A DNA stretch of 64,000 nucleotides from Papaver somniferum. Its lineage: Eukaryota; Streptophyta; Magnoliopsida; Ranunculales; Papaveraceae. The number at the start of each line of letters is the position of its first letter. Positions within the stretch are counted from its first letter, which is position 1. The position numbers and the translations under genes were made by a program. The stretch covers positions 89,608,149 to 89,672,148 of the forward strand of contig NC_039361.1 in assembly GCF_003573695.1 (NCBI RefSeq). The letters run 5' to 3'. Shown here piece after piece: positions 47,339 to 58,763 of the stretch. Under the pieces are notes generated by a model, which saw only the letters and a program-made list of their open reading frames with translations, ran no database searches and had not been told where the DNA came from.

Positions 47339-48420
47339 CTATGAAATTGACCCATCTTTGCCATTAATAAAGTTGATAACACTCTTTTCAATTGCATTAT
47401 CCTCAGCTATTTGTTGTATTATTGCTGGAGATAAATTTCCACTACCTTCACTTACTTGAATATCTACTACCTCCTCAATCACAGTATTAAGAGCCTCAAA
47501 TCTACCAGAAGATAGATTAACAGATGCATTTGGTTGTTGAGGAATTAAAATATGCTGACTGAGTTCTGGTACTGGAGTAAAACAAATATCAAATTTGACC
47601 TGTTCTTGTCGAGCTTCTGTTCTGGGTGATGGATTACCATTTGAATTTTTTCCTTTATCCTTTATCTGCTCAGGAGAAAATGGCTTGAGATTAGTTGTTG
47701 CAGCTCCATGTTTTTCTTGGCTTGTACTTGATTCTGCTTCAGTTGATAAATTCATTCTGCATTCAGCTTGTAAATGACCAACAATCTTACAATCGTGGCA
47801 AATTTTTGGTAGCTTTGTTAGAAGTACACTTTGCATAAAACCTCCAAACTTAGTTTTAATTCAAAGTTTATGTGGAATTTTCTTTGCTAAATCAATTTTG
47901 TAAGTGCTCTTGCATATAAACCATTTTCAAAATTTAGAGTAGCTTCATCTACCTTTACTGGTTCTCCCAAAGATTTACTAATTGTAAATAGAGTCTGCTC
48001 ATCCCAATATTCTAAGCTCAGTCCAGGATAATAAACCCAAACCATTGCTGAAGATGTTCGATGTAATTCTGGGAGAAAATATGGTATCTAATTTCGAATC
48101 CATAATGTTTGATTATAAACTTCCCATAGTCCTGCTTTGATATAACTTTGATCTCTTTCATTTTCAAGTTTATTGGTGAAGAAACCCTTCCCCAATGGAA
48201 TAATCTTGCATTGACCTACTAATTTCCATTGGGATTTCATATTTGATACATCGTCAGAAAATTTCATTCGAAGCAAATCTAGACGACCAATTAATGAAAA
48301 TTTCCATACAACACATCTTTCATCAGTTCCATTTACTAGATTGATTGATGGACTTTCTTCAACAGAGTTATTAAGATCCACCACAGATGGATCCATTTCT
48401 AAATTTTGATGAGTTTCCAT
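47339..48420 (-). pseudogene. LINE ORF1 (DUF4283 and CCHC zinc knuckle), degenerate
   Basis: METHQNLEMDPS at 48420 is a plausible start. CVVWKFSLIGRLDLLRMKF, WKLVGQCKIIPLGKGFFTNK and AGLWEVYNQTLWI are DUF4283-type. After broken sequence at 47840-48080 the zinc knuckle LPKICHDCKIVGHLQAECRM appears (47339-47836), followed by a serine/proline/glutamine-rich tail. Frameshifts near 48088 and 47850 inactivate it. Confidence 0.85.
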
Positions 48421-48626
48421 AAAATTTAATATAAGACTTCAACTAATAGTAAAAGAATCAACTAGAATCGATGGAAACCAATCATTTGATGTTTTCAGTT
48501 TAAATTTCACCTGAATTAATGACGAAGATCTATAATTCAACGCTGGAAAATGAGGAGAAAGAAGAACGAGTTGATCGCCCGATTTGCAGTGCACGACTCG
48601 GACGGTTCTGAGGTTAATTTTTTCTT

Positions 48627-49125
48627 CTATATACAAGTAACTGTCAGGAAGTTACAGATTTACTTTACACAAGGCAGTTGGCCAACTGTGCCGACTTGCC
48701 TAAATCCTTTCCTAAAGCTAACCAAACAATTTCTAGCCTTAGAAATGCATAAAAAAATATTCTTTTCGTGCAAATAACTCATAACCGTCAAGACCATGTG
48801 CCCGACACATGTCGTCCATCCTTGTTCCGCAATGATAGCTTTGGCCAGCCAAAACCCGCCAATCATTGATGAGCATCATTCTCCCAATGATGCAAGTGTG
48901 CTAATACAAGTCTTTCTTGCATGCCTGCATGCCATATGCATACAGGTTATATTGCAAACTCATTTGGAACGTCCACATCTTTGGCCATGTCCAAACCCTG
49001 TTTGTCCCATGCCTTTGCCTAGTTTCAACTCTGAATGCGCCACCGCATTTTTGGATTATGCCATGTTGCCAATAATGCACAACTATTGTGCATTATTTCT
49101 AGGGCCACTTGACCAGCTGGTCATA
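48627..49125 (-). repeat. Chromovirus 5' LTR, outer part
   Basis: It aligns with 38310-38808 of the 3' LTR (shared CTATATACAAGTAACTGTCA, AAGGCAGTTGGCCAACTGTG). It ends TGGTCATA, followed by the target duplication CTAAG. Confidence 0.9.
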
Positions 49126-49320
49126 CTAAGGAAGGTCCACGAGATACCGTGTGATGTTCTATTGATGCCAACTTCATTGTCAATCATTAGAGCTTCTGCA
49201 ATGGTCACGTGGTCAGCTTCACATGTGGCATTGTGGGAAGAAACCTTTTATCATACATGACAACTAATTTTCCTAAAAATAAGGAAGAAATAAAAATCTT
49301 CTCCAATCCACTTTTTTTTT
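49126..49320. repeat. Right part of duplicated segment, copy B
   Basis: It starts CTAAGGAAGGTCCAC like copy A at 37653 and shares CAGCTTCACATGTG, ACAACTAATTTTCC and AAAATAAGGAAGAAAT. It holds about 60 extra bases relative to copy A. Confidence 0.8.
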
Positions 49321-49329
49321 GTTATACTA

Positions 49330-51071
49330 GTAAGTTTTTCGAAGTATTTTGGGAGACCACACACCCTCAATTAATAGCCATGGTCTGCATCTTTTTTAGC
49401 ACCTTCAACACCCATACTCTCTTGAACCACACTAACATAACACTAATCCCAAAGGTAGACCACCCATCAAAACCATCCAAATTCAGACCCATCATCCTAT
49501 GCAATGTTGCATACAAATTTATATCCAAAATCTTGGTAAATCGAATTCGACATATTCTCTATTTCATAATAAGCCCATATCAAAGGGCTTTTCTCCCACA
49601 ACGATCGATAACATCACAATTGCAGGAGAGTTATTCCATTACATCAAAACTTTGGCTCTCACGAAAGACCAAAGGTGGCTCTTAAATTGGACATTCAGAA
49701 AGCATATGATAGCTTGGATCTGGGCTTCATCAAAACAACTTTTACTAAATTAGGATTTCCAACCAAATTCGTTGAATATATCATGCTTTGTATCAGTACA
49801 ATTACCTACTCAGTCAACATCAATTATACTCCTCACGGCTACATTACTCCGACGAGAGGCATCCGACAGGGAAATCTTCTATCTTCCTACAAATTTATAA
49901 TATGTGCAGAAATTTTATCGACAAATTTAGGAAACCTGTAAGCTTAAAATCATGTGGGAGGTTTACGCATATCACAAAAAGCTCCACCTATTTTACATCT
50001 AATGTATGCGGACGACCTCCTCATTACTTATAAGGCTTCCCAGGAAAGTAACACTCACCTCAAGAGGTTACTCTACTCTTACAGCTATTCGGAAGGTCAG
50101 GAAATTAATGTGGCAAAATCTATAATCACTCACCATCCAAGACTGCATCCACATGACATAGATACTCTACACCAATTCTTTGATATGCCCACCACATTGA
50201 CACCACCTATATTACTGCGGGTCTATTTCAAGCAAGGGAGAACCTCTTGTCACATATTCGAACCGCTGCTTCAATGGTTGGCGTAGAAAGCCCAATAGTG
50301 GATGAAAAAATGCCTTACTCAAGCAGGGAGGTTAGTACTCATTAAAAATTCATTGATTCCTACCTCCAACCACCTTATGAAAACATAGCTCTTCTCCACT
50401 CATGTCCACAAACAGATAGATCAGATGGCCAAGAATTTTTTCTAGAGGCATGACTCGTCAGTTAAAAAACTTCACCTGTTAAACAAAATGATCAAAAAAG
50501 GGGGTCTAGTCATAAGGAAAAGTATCCATAACAACAAATCCTTAGTTATGAAAAGAATTTAGAATAATCATGCCATCTCAAATTCCAATTCTGTTCACCT
50601 ATATAATGAAAAATATCTCAAACATCAACTAATATCCTAAGGAACGGCTACCAACTGCTTCCTCTAGCCCTCAATGGAAACAAATGTCCTTTCTGATACC
50701 TACTGCAAGCAACTAATATTTTATAGTATTGGAAATAGTTTAGAGACTTCTATCCAAGCCATATGGATATCTCATTTTTAAAACCTGGACCCTACCGAAT
50801 GCTACCCTATCTAAACTGTAGATGATCTTATTGACCCACTTACTCATAATTATAATTATGAGCACCTAAACAACCTCCCACCTGATGTTTTCCAACACAT
50901 AAGAAACATCCACCTTCCCCTAGATATACCTCCGAAAAGAATCATTTGGCCGCATTCGAAATCGGGACAATACACCACCACGTCAGGATACAATTGTTTA
51001 ACCTAACAAGACAACGACCCACACCTAAACGCCCTAGATACCAATCACCAAGTTTCTGTGGACCTTACCAT
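49330..51071 (+). pseudogene. 5'- and 3'-truncated LINE ORF2 (reverse transcriptase to zf-RVT start)
   Basis: It begins inside RT (KFFEVFWETTHPQ, NITLIPKVDHPSKPSKFRPI, LCNVAYKFISKILVNRIR, SPYQRAFLPQRSI). The frame shifts by one at about 49675 to ALKLDIQKAYDSLDL and IRQGNLLSSYKFI, and then to the catalytic LMYADDLLITY at 49954-50286. After 50286 the coding sequence is recognisable but full of stops, reaching GQYTTTSGYN, the start of the zf-RVT region, near 50970. It is cut at 51072 by the left end of the Tat LTR. No continuation was found on the other side in this window. Confidence 0.88.
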
Positions 51072-53589
51072 TGTAGTAGGGTAAAAATCGATTCTGCTGA
51101 AAATGGTAAAATGGGTGTGTCGATGAGAAAAAAATCTAAACCCTAAACAAATGTACTGCAAAAGAGTACTTTAGATTCGAGAGATCAATCTGTACAATAA
51201 CTTAAACCAAAAAATGGCCATTCCAAAGCTTGCTTCGGTCAAAAAATGAAGGTGAAGGGTTGATCTTAGGGAGGGAAGCAGAGAAGGTGTTGAGATCAGA
51301 ATGATGAACTCTGTAAAGTGTAGTTTTTTATGACTTGTATCCAAATGTAGAATTTGCTTGCAAGGTGTAAGCTGTGAATTCTGGGTGATTTCTGAATACT
51401 TGCGCTGATAACCAATGTTGTCGGTTAAAATAGATTAAAAATATATTTATACAAGTCATAGTCGAATACATTGATCTCATAAGAAGTGGAAGTAGTTGAC
51501 TAATAGAGAAGTGGGGATCGTGTAAAGTGGTGAAAACCATGTCTCTACTATGAAGGGAAGACTGGTCAGTTTTACACCCACCACTTCTCAGTTATCACTA
51601 ACTGTCCGCTTTTCCTGATATTTTTTCATAATGGACGTGTTGCACACCGCACGCTATAAACCGCCAGACCAATACCCTGATGAACATCCCCCAGTTTATG
51701 ACATGTTTGATGTCTCGAGTATTTTTAATAAATATGGATCAAGTTACATAGGAATGATACAAGTCCTACATGATAGTTGCTGAGTGGGTCTTGCTTGCAA
51801 GACAAAAATATTTCGACCAATCACGTGCTAGCTAGGCAGCAGTTAGTCATATGTGACAAGTCAAGTCGTGAGACTTGCCACAAAAAATAGCATGCAATGC
51901 TTTTAGGTTAAATAATTAAATTACTTGTGAAATCGATATTTATAAAATATCTTTTGCAATCGATGCTTGCAAAGCATCTCTTTTAATCAAGCAGCTCAAA
52001 ATAATCGATGCATATGAAGCATCGTTGTATAGAGCCTGTTTTGGTTAGTCGCGGAATTCGCGGTCTTAAAAGAGGCGTGTCTGGCAGCTTGTCTAGTATA
52101 TTCGTGTAGGTTAGAGATGAGGTGGTAGATCCTCATAGGAGGAGGATGGCCGACAGCCATTATGACATCTCATTGGTCGGCCAAAATTAGATCTAAACCG
52201 GTTAAATCAGCTAATCAAGTTGGATGGTTGAGATGATTTGCAGCAGTTATTGATTATCGTTAAATTTATTTAAGACTTTTGTAGGCAGCACGACTAGCCT
52301 ACTTTGGCCAACGATTCGGAGCGGAGTGGGTAGGCTAGAATCAATGCGATTGGTCAAGGACAAAGACGGGTCGCCGGTGATCATAACGGCAGCTCATTTT
52401 TCTCCCAAACGTGAATCTAAGAAGGTCTTTGGCCGGCTAAGTTGAACGACCGTGATTAATTTAAGATTTCCATGGACGACCTTTCCCTAATTAAGACCCT
52501 TTTCAAGACGCTCAACTAGCTTTCTTTGGCTAGCAATTGCAGATGTTGCTTGCGTGCTAGGAGAGTTCTGATTGAATGAAATAACAGAGGGCCCGTCGGT
52601 GAATATCATGGAGCTCATTTGGTCGTGCTTGCAAGATCTAAGGCTAGGTAATAGATCTTGCCAACTCGTGTGGTCGTGATTAGTTTGCGACTGATCTGGA
52701 CAGCCAAGATATATTTTCTTAAGAGATTAAGCACGTAGACCAACAAACTTCCACCTTTAATTAAAAGTGTAGGCTGTGAATTTGGAGTGATTTGATTGGA
52801 TGATGGGAAATAGGGGCCAGCAGATAGCAATATGAGGCATGGTCGGTCGGTGATGGGAGGCGCCAGCTAGGGAAAACCGACCGGGAAAGTAATGTGGTCG
52901 CACACCTTTTGTTGCTTCCTTTATTTGTCCTAGTTTCCCTTTATTTCTTATTTTCCAAATTTTGGTAGGACTCTGCTCCTACTAGTTCCATGATGCAAAA
53001 ATTTCCTAGTTTTAGTCTCGACCAATAGGGATCGAGATATTGTGCAGGCTCAGTTTAGGGCCAAAACCTATTTTTTTGTAAATTGATAAAATTAGGTCAG
53101 AAAATTGAAATTTGTGAGCTAACACAAAATCAATCAATTTCGGTGAGTTTTGCACGTTTGTACAAAATCACTAATTTTTATCTCGGAGAGCAACGCAGCT
53201 TGCACGCCTCTGATTGAGTATCTTCATGCACATCTTAATGCTGGCACTTCGGGATATTCATGCTACTCAGTTTAGAGTGAACATTAATTGTCATGTCATG
53301 TGAATATTAAGAGTTCAGCTGGGACATAGCATAGGATGAATACTCAGCAAGCCCTGCATTAGTGAATAATGCAGACAGGAGATTGAATAAAATTCATTGA
53401 ACGTTTAGGATTACTGCTACATGCATCAATTCTAATAACCTTCGTAAGTATTGAATTACATAGTTCATATGTAAGAAGAGAGGTATAGACACTCATCAAC
53501 TTCTTGGTAGCTCTACTTCTTTGCAGAGAGCAGGCATACAAATATGGAGTTTTCTGATTTTAGCATTGAACTAAAAACCACCATCAACA
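51072..53589 (-). repeat. 3' LTR of a Tat-lineage Ty3/gypsy element (LTR copy 1, about 2.5 kb)
   Basis: It starts TGTAGTAGGG and ends CATCAACA on the plus strand. It shares blocks with 60612-63802, for example GAGAGATCAATCTGTA, TGGCCATTCCA / TGGCCGTTCCA, GGGTTGATCT, ACCGCCAGACCAA and the right-end CACCATCAACATTAAGTCCC. To its right lies a polypurine tract (minus-strand GCAGGGGACTTAA), so this is the 3' end of the minus-strand element whose pol is at 55228-58763. Confidence 0.8.
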
Positions 53590-53602
53590 TTAAGTCCCCT
53601 GC
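53590..53602 (-). other. Polypurine tract of the Tat element
   Basis: Minus-strand GCAGGGGACTTAA directly precedes the LTR. The same sequence precedes the second LTR copy at 63803-63815. Confidence 0.75.
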
Positions 53603-54104
53603 TTAGTACGTAACAATGACATTTTTGCGGGGTAAGCAATATATGGTTATATACAAAATAATAATAGGAGAAGTAGGTTGACATTACCAGAGAAACGATG
53701 GTCGTCTTGGATTTGAAGTAGCGAGTCGAACTGCTAGCTAGCATTTTTTTATGTTGACTGAGCAGCAGGCATGGCCGACTATGGTATTGGGATATGCTGG
53801 GCGTTTCCAAGTCCGGGTATGCGAGCACATGGATCTTCCTTTTCCGCAAGTCAAGAACATATTTCGTTTGAATAGCTAAATAATCTTCTTTCATCTTTGA
53901 TTAGGGTTTTAACGCGAAGCACGATTTGGTCGGCGTTGAATCCCTATTCGTTGGATAAGTCTCGTTGAGGTTGTTCAGTATTCACAATGCTTTCCCCTAG
54001 GGTTTCAGCGGCGCATACATATACATATAGAATCACGTTAAATCGGTATCTGTTCTTCTTGACTTGCAGCGGAGACCCTCTTTCCAAACCCCAACCCTTT
54101 CATC

Positions 54105-55044
54105 ATGTCATGGAAGAGTACATCATCTTCTGCTCAGCAAGACTATTCAACCAAGCGCAGAAGACTTGTATCCAGAGTAAGATTTGGTTGGATCTTGGTT
54201 TTGAAATAATAGTTTTCTTTTCTGTTTCTTTTAATCGTTGACACTGTTCTTTTAGAGTGATCGAAGCCTTGAGTCTCGTGATAACTCCCATGTAAGGACA
54301 TCAGAGTTAAAAAAATTATTCCGGTATACTTTCTCAACTGGTTGATAGATGTGTGTATGTTTTGGCTAGGAGATAACCACACACTTTTCTTTTTGTAGAG
54401 GCATCCTGCCGGGACATTTGTGACAGCAATGGATTTTAATGATCTTTCTACTCCCCTTTCTTCGAGGTCAAACACGCATACGGCTGCAGACCTGGAAGAT
54501 ACTGACTTAGGTATTTTTTCGTATGAATACCCTAACGCAGGTTTGTCGTTTGATATTCGTATGAAGTATTTACCTTCCAGTTGTCATATTGTTGGTGAGT
54601 TCCCGGTACGGAAGGAGTTTTTTCCATTGTATACGAAGATATGGAGAAGATATGGCCATATTGCTACCAGGAGTATGGTGTAATACTGCTCGTCTTCTTT
54701 GGTTACTACATTAAAATGTCTTCTCCCCATGATTGCGGAGATGGAAGGTACATCTATTCGTGATGTTGCTGAATCAACTTTTGAGAAGTGGAAAAATATT
54801 ATGTCTACCTGTGAATCCGTGAAGTTCAATGTGAGATGGCTCCGACAACGCATTGATATCGTCAAAGGATATCCCGGAGAAAGAGAAGGCTCTGGATGAC
54901 GAATTAAAAAAAATTGGAGCAGGCAATCCAAAGTTTGAAAAGCAGGACCGAAAGGTATCAAAACAGGCTGAAGATGATGCTTTCCAGGGACTACAACTTG
55001 TTAGACGATCTTCTTTGAACCCCTTTTTTTGTTTTGTTGAATAA
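54105..55044 (+). pseudogene. Antisense ORF of the Tat element (between pol and 3' LTR), with possible intron
   Basis: It is coded on the strand opposite to pol. Exon 1 (54105-54176) gives MSWKSTSSSAQQDYSTKRRR followed by LVSR. A GTAAGA donor at 54177 and a TTTGTAG acceptor at 54398 join it in phase to RHPAGTFVTAMDFNDLS. The continuing frame has FPVRKEFFPLYTKIWRRYGHIATRSMV, one in-frame TAA at 54681, then VTTLKCLLPMIAEMEGTSIRDVAESTFEKW and a predicted coiled-coil tail. A frameshift at about 54870 leads to IPEKEKALDDELKKIGAG, ending in a stop at 55044. I recognise no enzymatic domain. Extra antisense ORFs in this position are known from Tat elements such as Grande; assignment rests on position and strand. 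Confidence 0.7.
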
Positions 55045-55227
55045 GTGGGTATGAGAAAGGTTGATCATTTTTTCTTCTTTTAGGGTTTGAACATTATTTT
55101 TTGGAAATGAATTGCACTTGAATTTGAAGTTTACATTATCATGTCTTGACTGGTAAGAAATCTAAGTAAGTCGCATGTGAGAGAAATTCCTGGTGAGTTG
55201 ATCCATCGACGAGATATGGAATAATGG

Positions 55228-58200
55228 TTAGGCGTAATACACCTTGAGCCACTTGTTGTTGATGACTGCCTCCATTTTTCCTCCATCCACCTTGACGATC
55301 TTATAGTACCCACTGTTATAGGCCTTAGTGATCACGTAGGGGCCTTCACATTTAAGGGAAAACTTTCGTGATGACGTGTCCTGCTGGATGTATTTGGCTG
55401 TCTTTAGCACCAGATCTCCAGCTTGAAAAACACGAGGTTTTACAGCCTTGTCATATGCCTTGGAGATCCTTTTTATGTAAGTCTAAGAGTGCTCTTCCGC
55501 TTTAATTCTCCTATAATCCAAAGTGTCTAACTCTGCTACCCTGGAGTTTGACGCTTCAACCTCGTTCCATTGAACCCCACTTGCTGCTGCAATCCTGGCC
55601 GACGGGATTTTGATTTCTGCCGGGAGAATGACGTCGACGCCATAGACCAATGAGTAATGAGGGACTCTAGTGCAGATCCTTGGTGCAGTTCGATACGACC
55701 ATAATGCTATGGGTAATTTCTCATGCCATGTTCTGGGGTTATCGTGCACCGTCCGACTAAGAATTCGAATTAAAGTTTTGTTGGTACTCTCGACTTGTCC
55801 ATTTCTTTGAGGGTAGTAAGGAGTAGAAAAGACTTGCCTGACACCGTATCCTTCAAGCAATTCTCGTACCTGCTTATTGGCAAAAGCGGTACCGTTATCA
55901 ATGATGATGTTCTTAGGAACTCCGAACCCACAAATGATGTATTCCTTGATGAATGCTGCAATAATCGCTCCAGTGGTTCCTATGAGAGGGATGGCTTCAA
56001 CCCATTTGGTAAAGTACTTTTTTGTAGTTATGATGTACTCGTGCTGCTTTGATAATGGGGGATTAATTTTCCCAATAATATCAAGTCCCTAGCTATAGAA
56101 AGGCCATGGACTACTTATTGAATGAAATGGAGCGTCGGATGTACGGATAAGATTCCCATGGACCTGGAACTGGTGGAATTTCTGAAAAAACGCTGCCGAA
56201 TCATCTTACATAGTTGGCCAGTAGTACTTTTCATGTACCTGGAGAAACAACTTCTTCTTTCCTTAATGTTCTCCCTCATGCGCTTCCTTTAACATAGTCG
56301 GGATTTCAAACTTTGCCAGGCACCGTAACAGGTCTCCTCCAAAACTCTTGCGGTATAGAATTCCTTCGTGAAATATGAACCTCTTGGCTCTCTGCTTTGT
56401 CTTAATTGCGTCTCTTTTGTCACTAGGTAGTACACTATCGCACAGGTAGCAGATGTATGGTTCCCACCAGTCCCCATCATAATTGACGTTTAGAATATAC
56501 AATTGATGTGGTGGCGCCTGGCAATTTGAGAAAGACCCTTGCAACACTCGGGATTGGGTCCCCATGTTCGGCCAGTAGTATCTGAGGCGCTGAAGAAGTC
56601 GGTAAAGGGTCACCACTAGTGCCTGCCCGCAGGTTTCATCGTGAACACGTTTAAGTTGTAGTTGTGCTTCTTCATCCCACAAGCATCTCGACAAGGATCC
56701 ATCTAAGTTTCTGTAGTATAACACTCCATGAAGCATGAAAAAGTTTTTTAGGGTTTTAAGACCGACCTTTCCCCGAGAAAGCGAGCTGTTAAGCTCTTCA
56801 ATAATCAGAGTTCTCAAGTCATCGGTTTCAATGTCCTTGGGTTTGTGAAAGCCATGTTGATTCCACGGTTCGCCTCTTCACTGTCAGAGTCTCTTCCAAG
56901 ATTTCAAACCGCAATTTGGAGGCAAAGGTGGCCAGGTAATCCATGTGCTTGTTGTTGTTACGGCCGATATGAATTATGGTTGCATCAGCAAAGTAGTTTA
57001 ATAAACTTTGTGCTTTAGACCTATAAAAAGCTAGGGTTACCTCCTTGAGCGAGTATACTCCATTCACTTGATTGACGAGCAGCTTTGAGTCGCCCCTCAC
57101 TTCCAGGTGTTTTGCTCCTGCTTGTTTGGCTAGTGACAGTCATATGAGGAGAGCTTCATATTCCGCTGAATTATTAGTGCATTGAAAGTCTAATTTGAAC
57201 GAATGCGAAAAGGCCTCACCATTTGGAGATACCAGAACTACACCAGCTCCTCAAGTGTTACTACTAGGGGTAGTAGAACCGTCAAAATACAGCATCCACG
57301 CTCCTTCTTTGACAAAAGAGATTTCAGGAAACTCTCCAGGAATATTTTCATGCAGTGCAGCGGTATCTTCTCCCGGGAATGCCGCTAGCAAGTTTGTTAT
57401 TGCTTGTACCTTAATGGCTCTCGGAGGAGTGCATATTATGTCGAGCTCTGACATTTGGAGTAACCATTTAGCTGGCCTGCCTATCAGGGCCGGTTTTGAG
57501 AGAAAGAATTTGATAAGATCATCTTTAATTACCAACACCACTTTATTTGACAACAGGTAGTGCCTGAATTTCTGAATGGCGTGGACTAAAGATATACACG
57601 CTCTTTCTGCCATGGGATATCTGAGTTCATCATCTGTCAGGGTACGGCTGAAGTAATATACGGGATATTCAATTCCTTAATCATCTTCTAGCAAGGAAGG
57701 CTCCGACAACATCATTGCTGGAAGCAGTACAGAGAAACAATGGTCTTCCTTGTATAAGATATTTCATAACATCAGGTGACGATAATATTTGTTGCATCTT
57801 CCGAAAGGTTTCTTGCTGCATCGTGGTCGGAGTGAAGCTTGCTCCCTTCTTCAAAAAGGGAGTGAATGAAGCAATAAGCCGAGCCACACCTGGTATAAAA
57901 CATCGAATGTAGTTTATCTTACCCATAAAACTCTGAAGTTCCTTCACTATTTGTGGCGGTGGCATAGTGAGGATAGCCCGGGTCTTGGATTGATCGACCT
58001 TGATTCCTTCATCCGTCACCTGGAATCCCAGGAATTTGCCCGAAGAAAATACAAAAACACATTTCAAGGGATTCATTTTCAGTTTATATTCGCGACATCT
58101 TTCAAATACTTGTTGCAAAACATTCGTTTGAGCCGCTCGGGTTTTTTACTTGACTACTATGTCGTCTATGTAGTTTTCAACTTGTTTATGCATCATTTCA

Positions 58201-58763
58201 TAAAATATTGTTGTCATGGCACGTTGGTAAGTAGCACCAGCATTTTTTAAACCGAAAGCCATTACCGTATAATAAAAGTTTCCGATGGGAGTTCGAAATT
58301 CTGTCTTACTTGCATCACACTCGTACATTTTTATCTGGTCATAACCACTGTATCCATCCATGAAGGATAACATGTTGTGTCCAATGGTAATATCTACTAG
58401 CATATCGATGTTGGGAAGAGGGAAGTCGTCCTTGGGGTAGCACTTGTTCATATTTATAAAATCGACACAACACCTGATTTGGCCGTTCTTCTTCTTTACA
58501 GCAACCACATTAGCCAACCAGGTAGGATGTTGAATGGGCTTGATGAAGCCGATGGCTAGTAGCTTCTGAATCTCAGTTTTTATTTGTTCCTCAACATCGT
58601 GCCTGAATTTTCTTAGAGATTTTTTGACTGGCTTGGATCTAGGTATTATATACAGATGGTGAGTGACCACCTTTTCATCTAAGCTGGGCATTTCCTCGTA
58701 AGTCCATGCGAATATATCTTGGTACTCCTTGAGAATATTTATAAGCTTTGTGCGTTCATTCAC
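55228..58763 (-). pseudogene. Tat-lineage Ty3/gypsy pol: RT, RNase H, archaeal-type RNase H, integrase
   Basis: From 58763 leftward: RT with DIFAWTYEEMPSLD, KKKNGQIRCCVDFINMNK, MDGYSGYDQIKM and the intact YIDDIVV box; then a TAA (58140) in place of a serine, and KMNPLKCVF, FLGFQVTDEGI, SFMGKINYIRCFIP. A frameshift near 57680 leads to RNase H (ISLVHAIQKFRHYLL). The second, archaeal-type RNase H reads WMLYFDGSTTPSSNT then TGA, and RGDSKLLVNQVNG, IIHIGRNNNKHMDYLA; this second domain is diagnostic for Tat elements. Integrase holds a zinc-binding region (56263-56817), core motifs IIIDNGTAF and NGQVESTNK, and the C-terminus GPYVITKAYNSGYYKI, ending NNKWLKVYYA at 55228. Protease and gag are absent; upstream sequence stops at 58764. 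Confidence 0.93.
56263..56817 (-). pseudogene. Duplicated integrase zinc-binding (H2C2-like) region within the Tat pol
   Basis: The pattern GVLYYRNLDGSLSRCLWDEE ... VHDETCG ... RYYWPNM recurs about 90 residues later as GILYRKSFGGDLLRCLAKFE ... AHEGEH. The region thus contains two successive H2C2-like modules, joined by YDGDWWEPYICYL. Plant Tat integrases are known to carry a module of the second type; the first looks like an extra copy. Confidence 0.7.

Larger units (their letters stand above)
42959..48626 (-). mobile_element. Near full-length L1-type LINE inserted in the chromovirus 5' LTR
   Basis: The left end is a run of T (poly(A) on the minus strand) inside the LTR. The right end is at about 48626, where LTR sequence (CTATATACAAGTAACTG) resumes. 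It contains ORF1 and ORF2 with endonuclease, RT, zf-RVT and RNase H in the L1 order. No clear target duplication was found; a few bases of the LTR seem lost at the junction. It must be younger than the chromovirus. Confidence 0.92.
37943..49125 (-). mobile_element. Ty3/gypsy chromovirus, with a nested LINE in its 5' LTR
   Basis: The left (3') LTR is 37943-38808. The right (5') LTR is 42607-42958 plus 48627-49125. The 5-base target duplication is CCAAG / CTAAG (37938-37942, 49126-49130). Order on the minus strand: 5' LTR, primer-binding site, truncated gag, protease, RT, RNase H, integrase, chromodomain, polypurine tract, 3' LTR. A C-terminal chromodomain places it among the chromoviruses. Most of gag is missing (only about 470 bases between primer-binding site and protease), and pol carries many stops, so it is dead. 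Confidence 0.92.
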
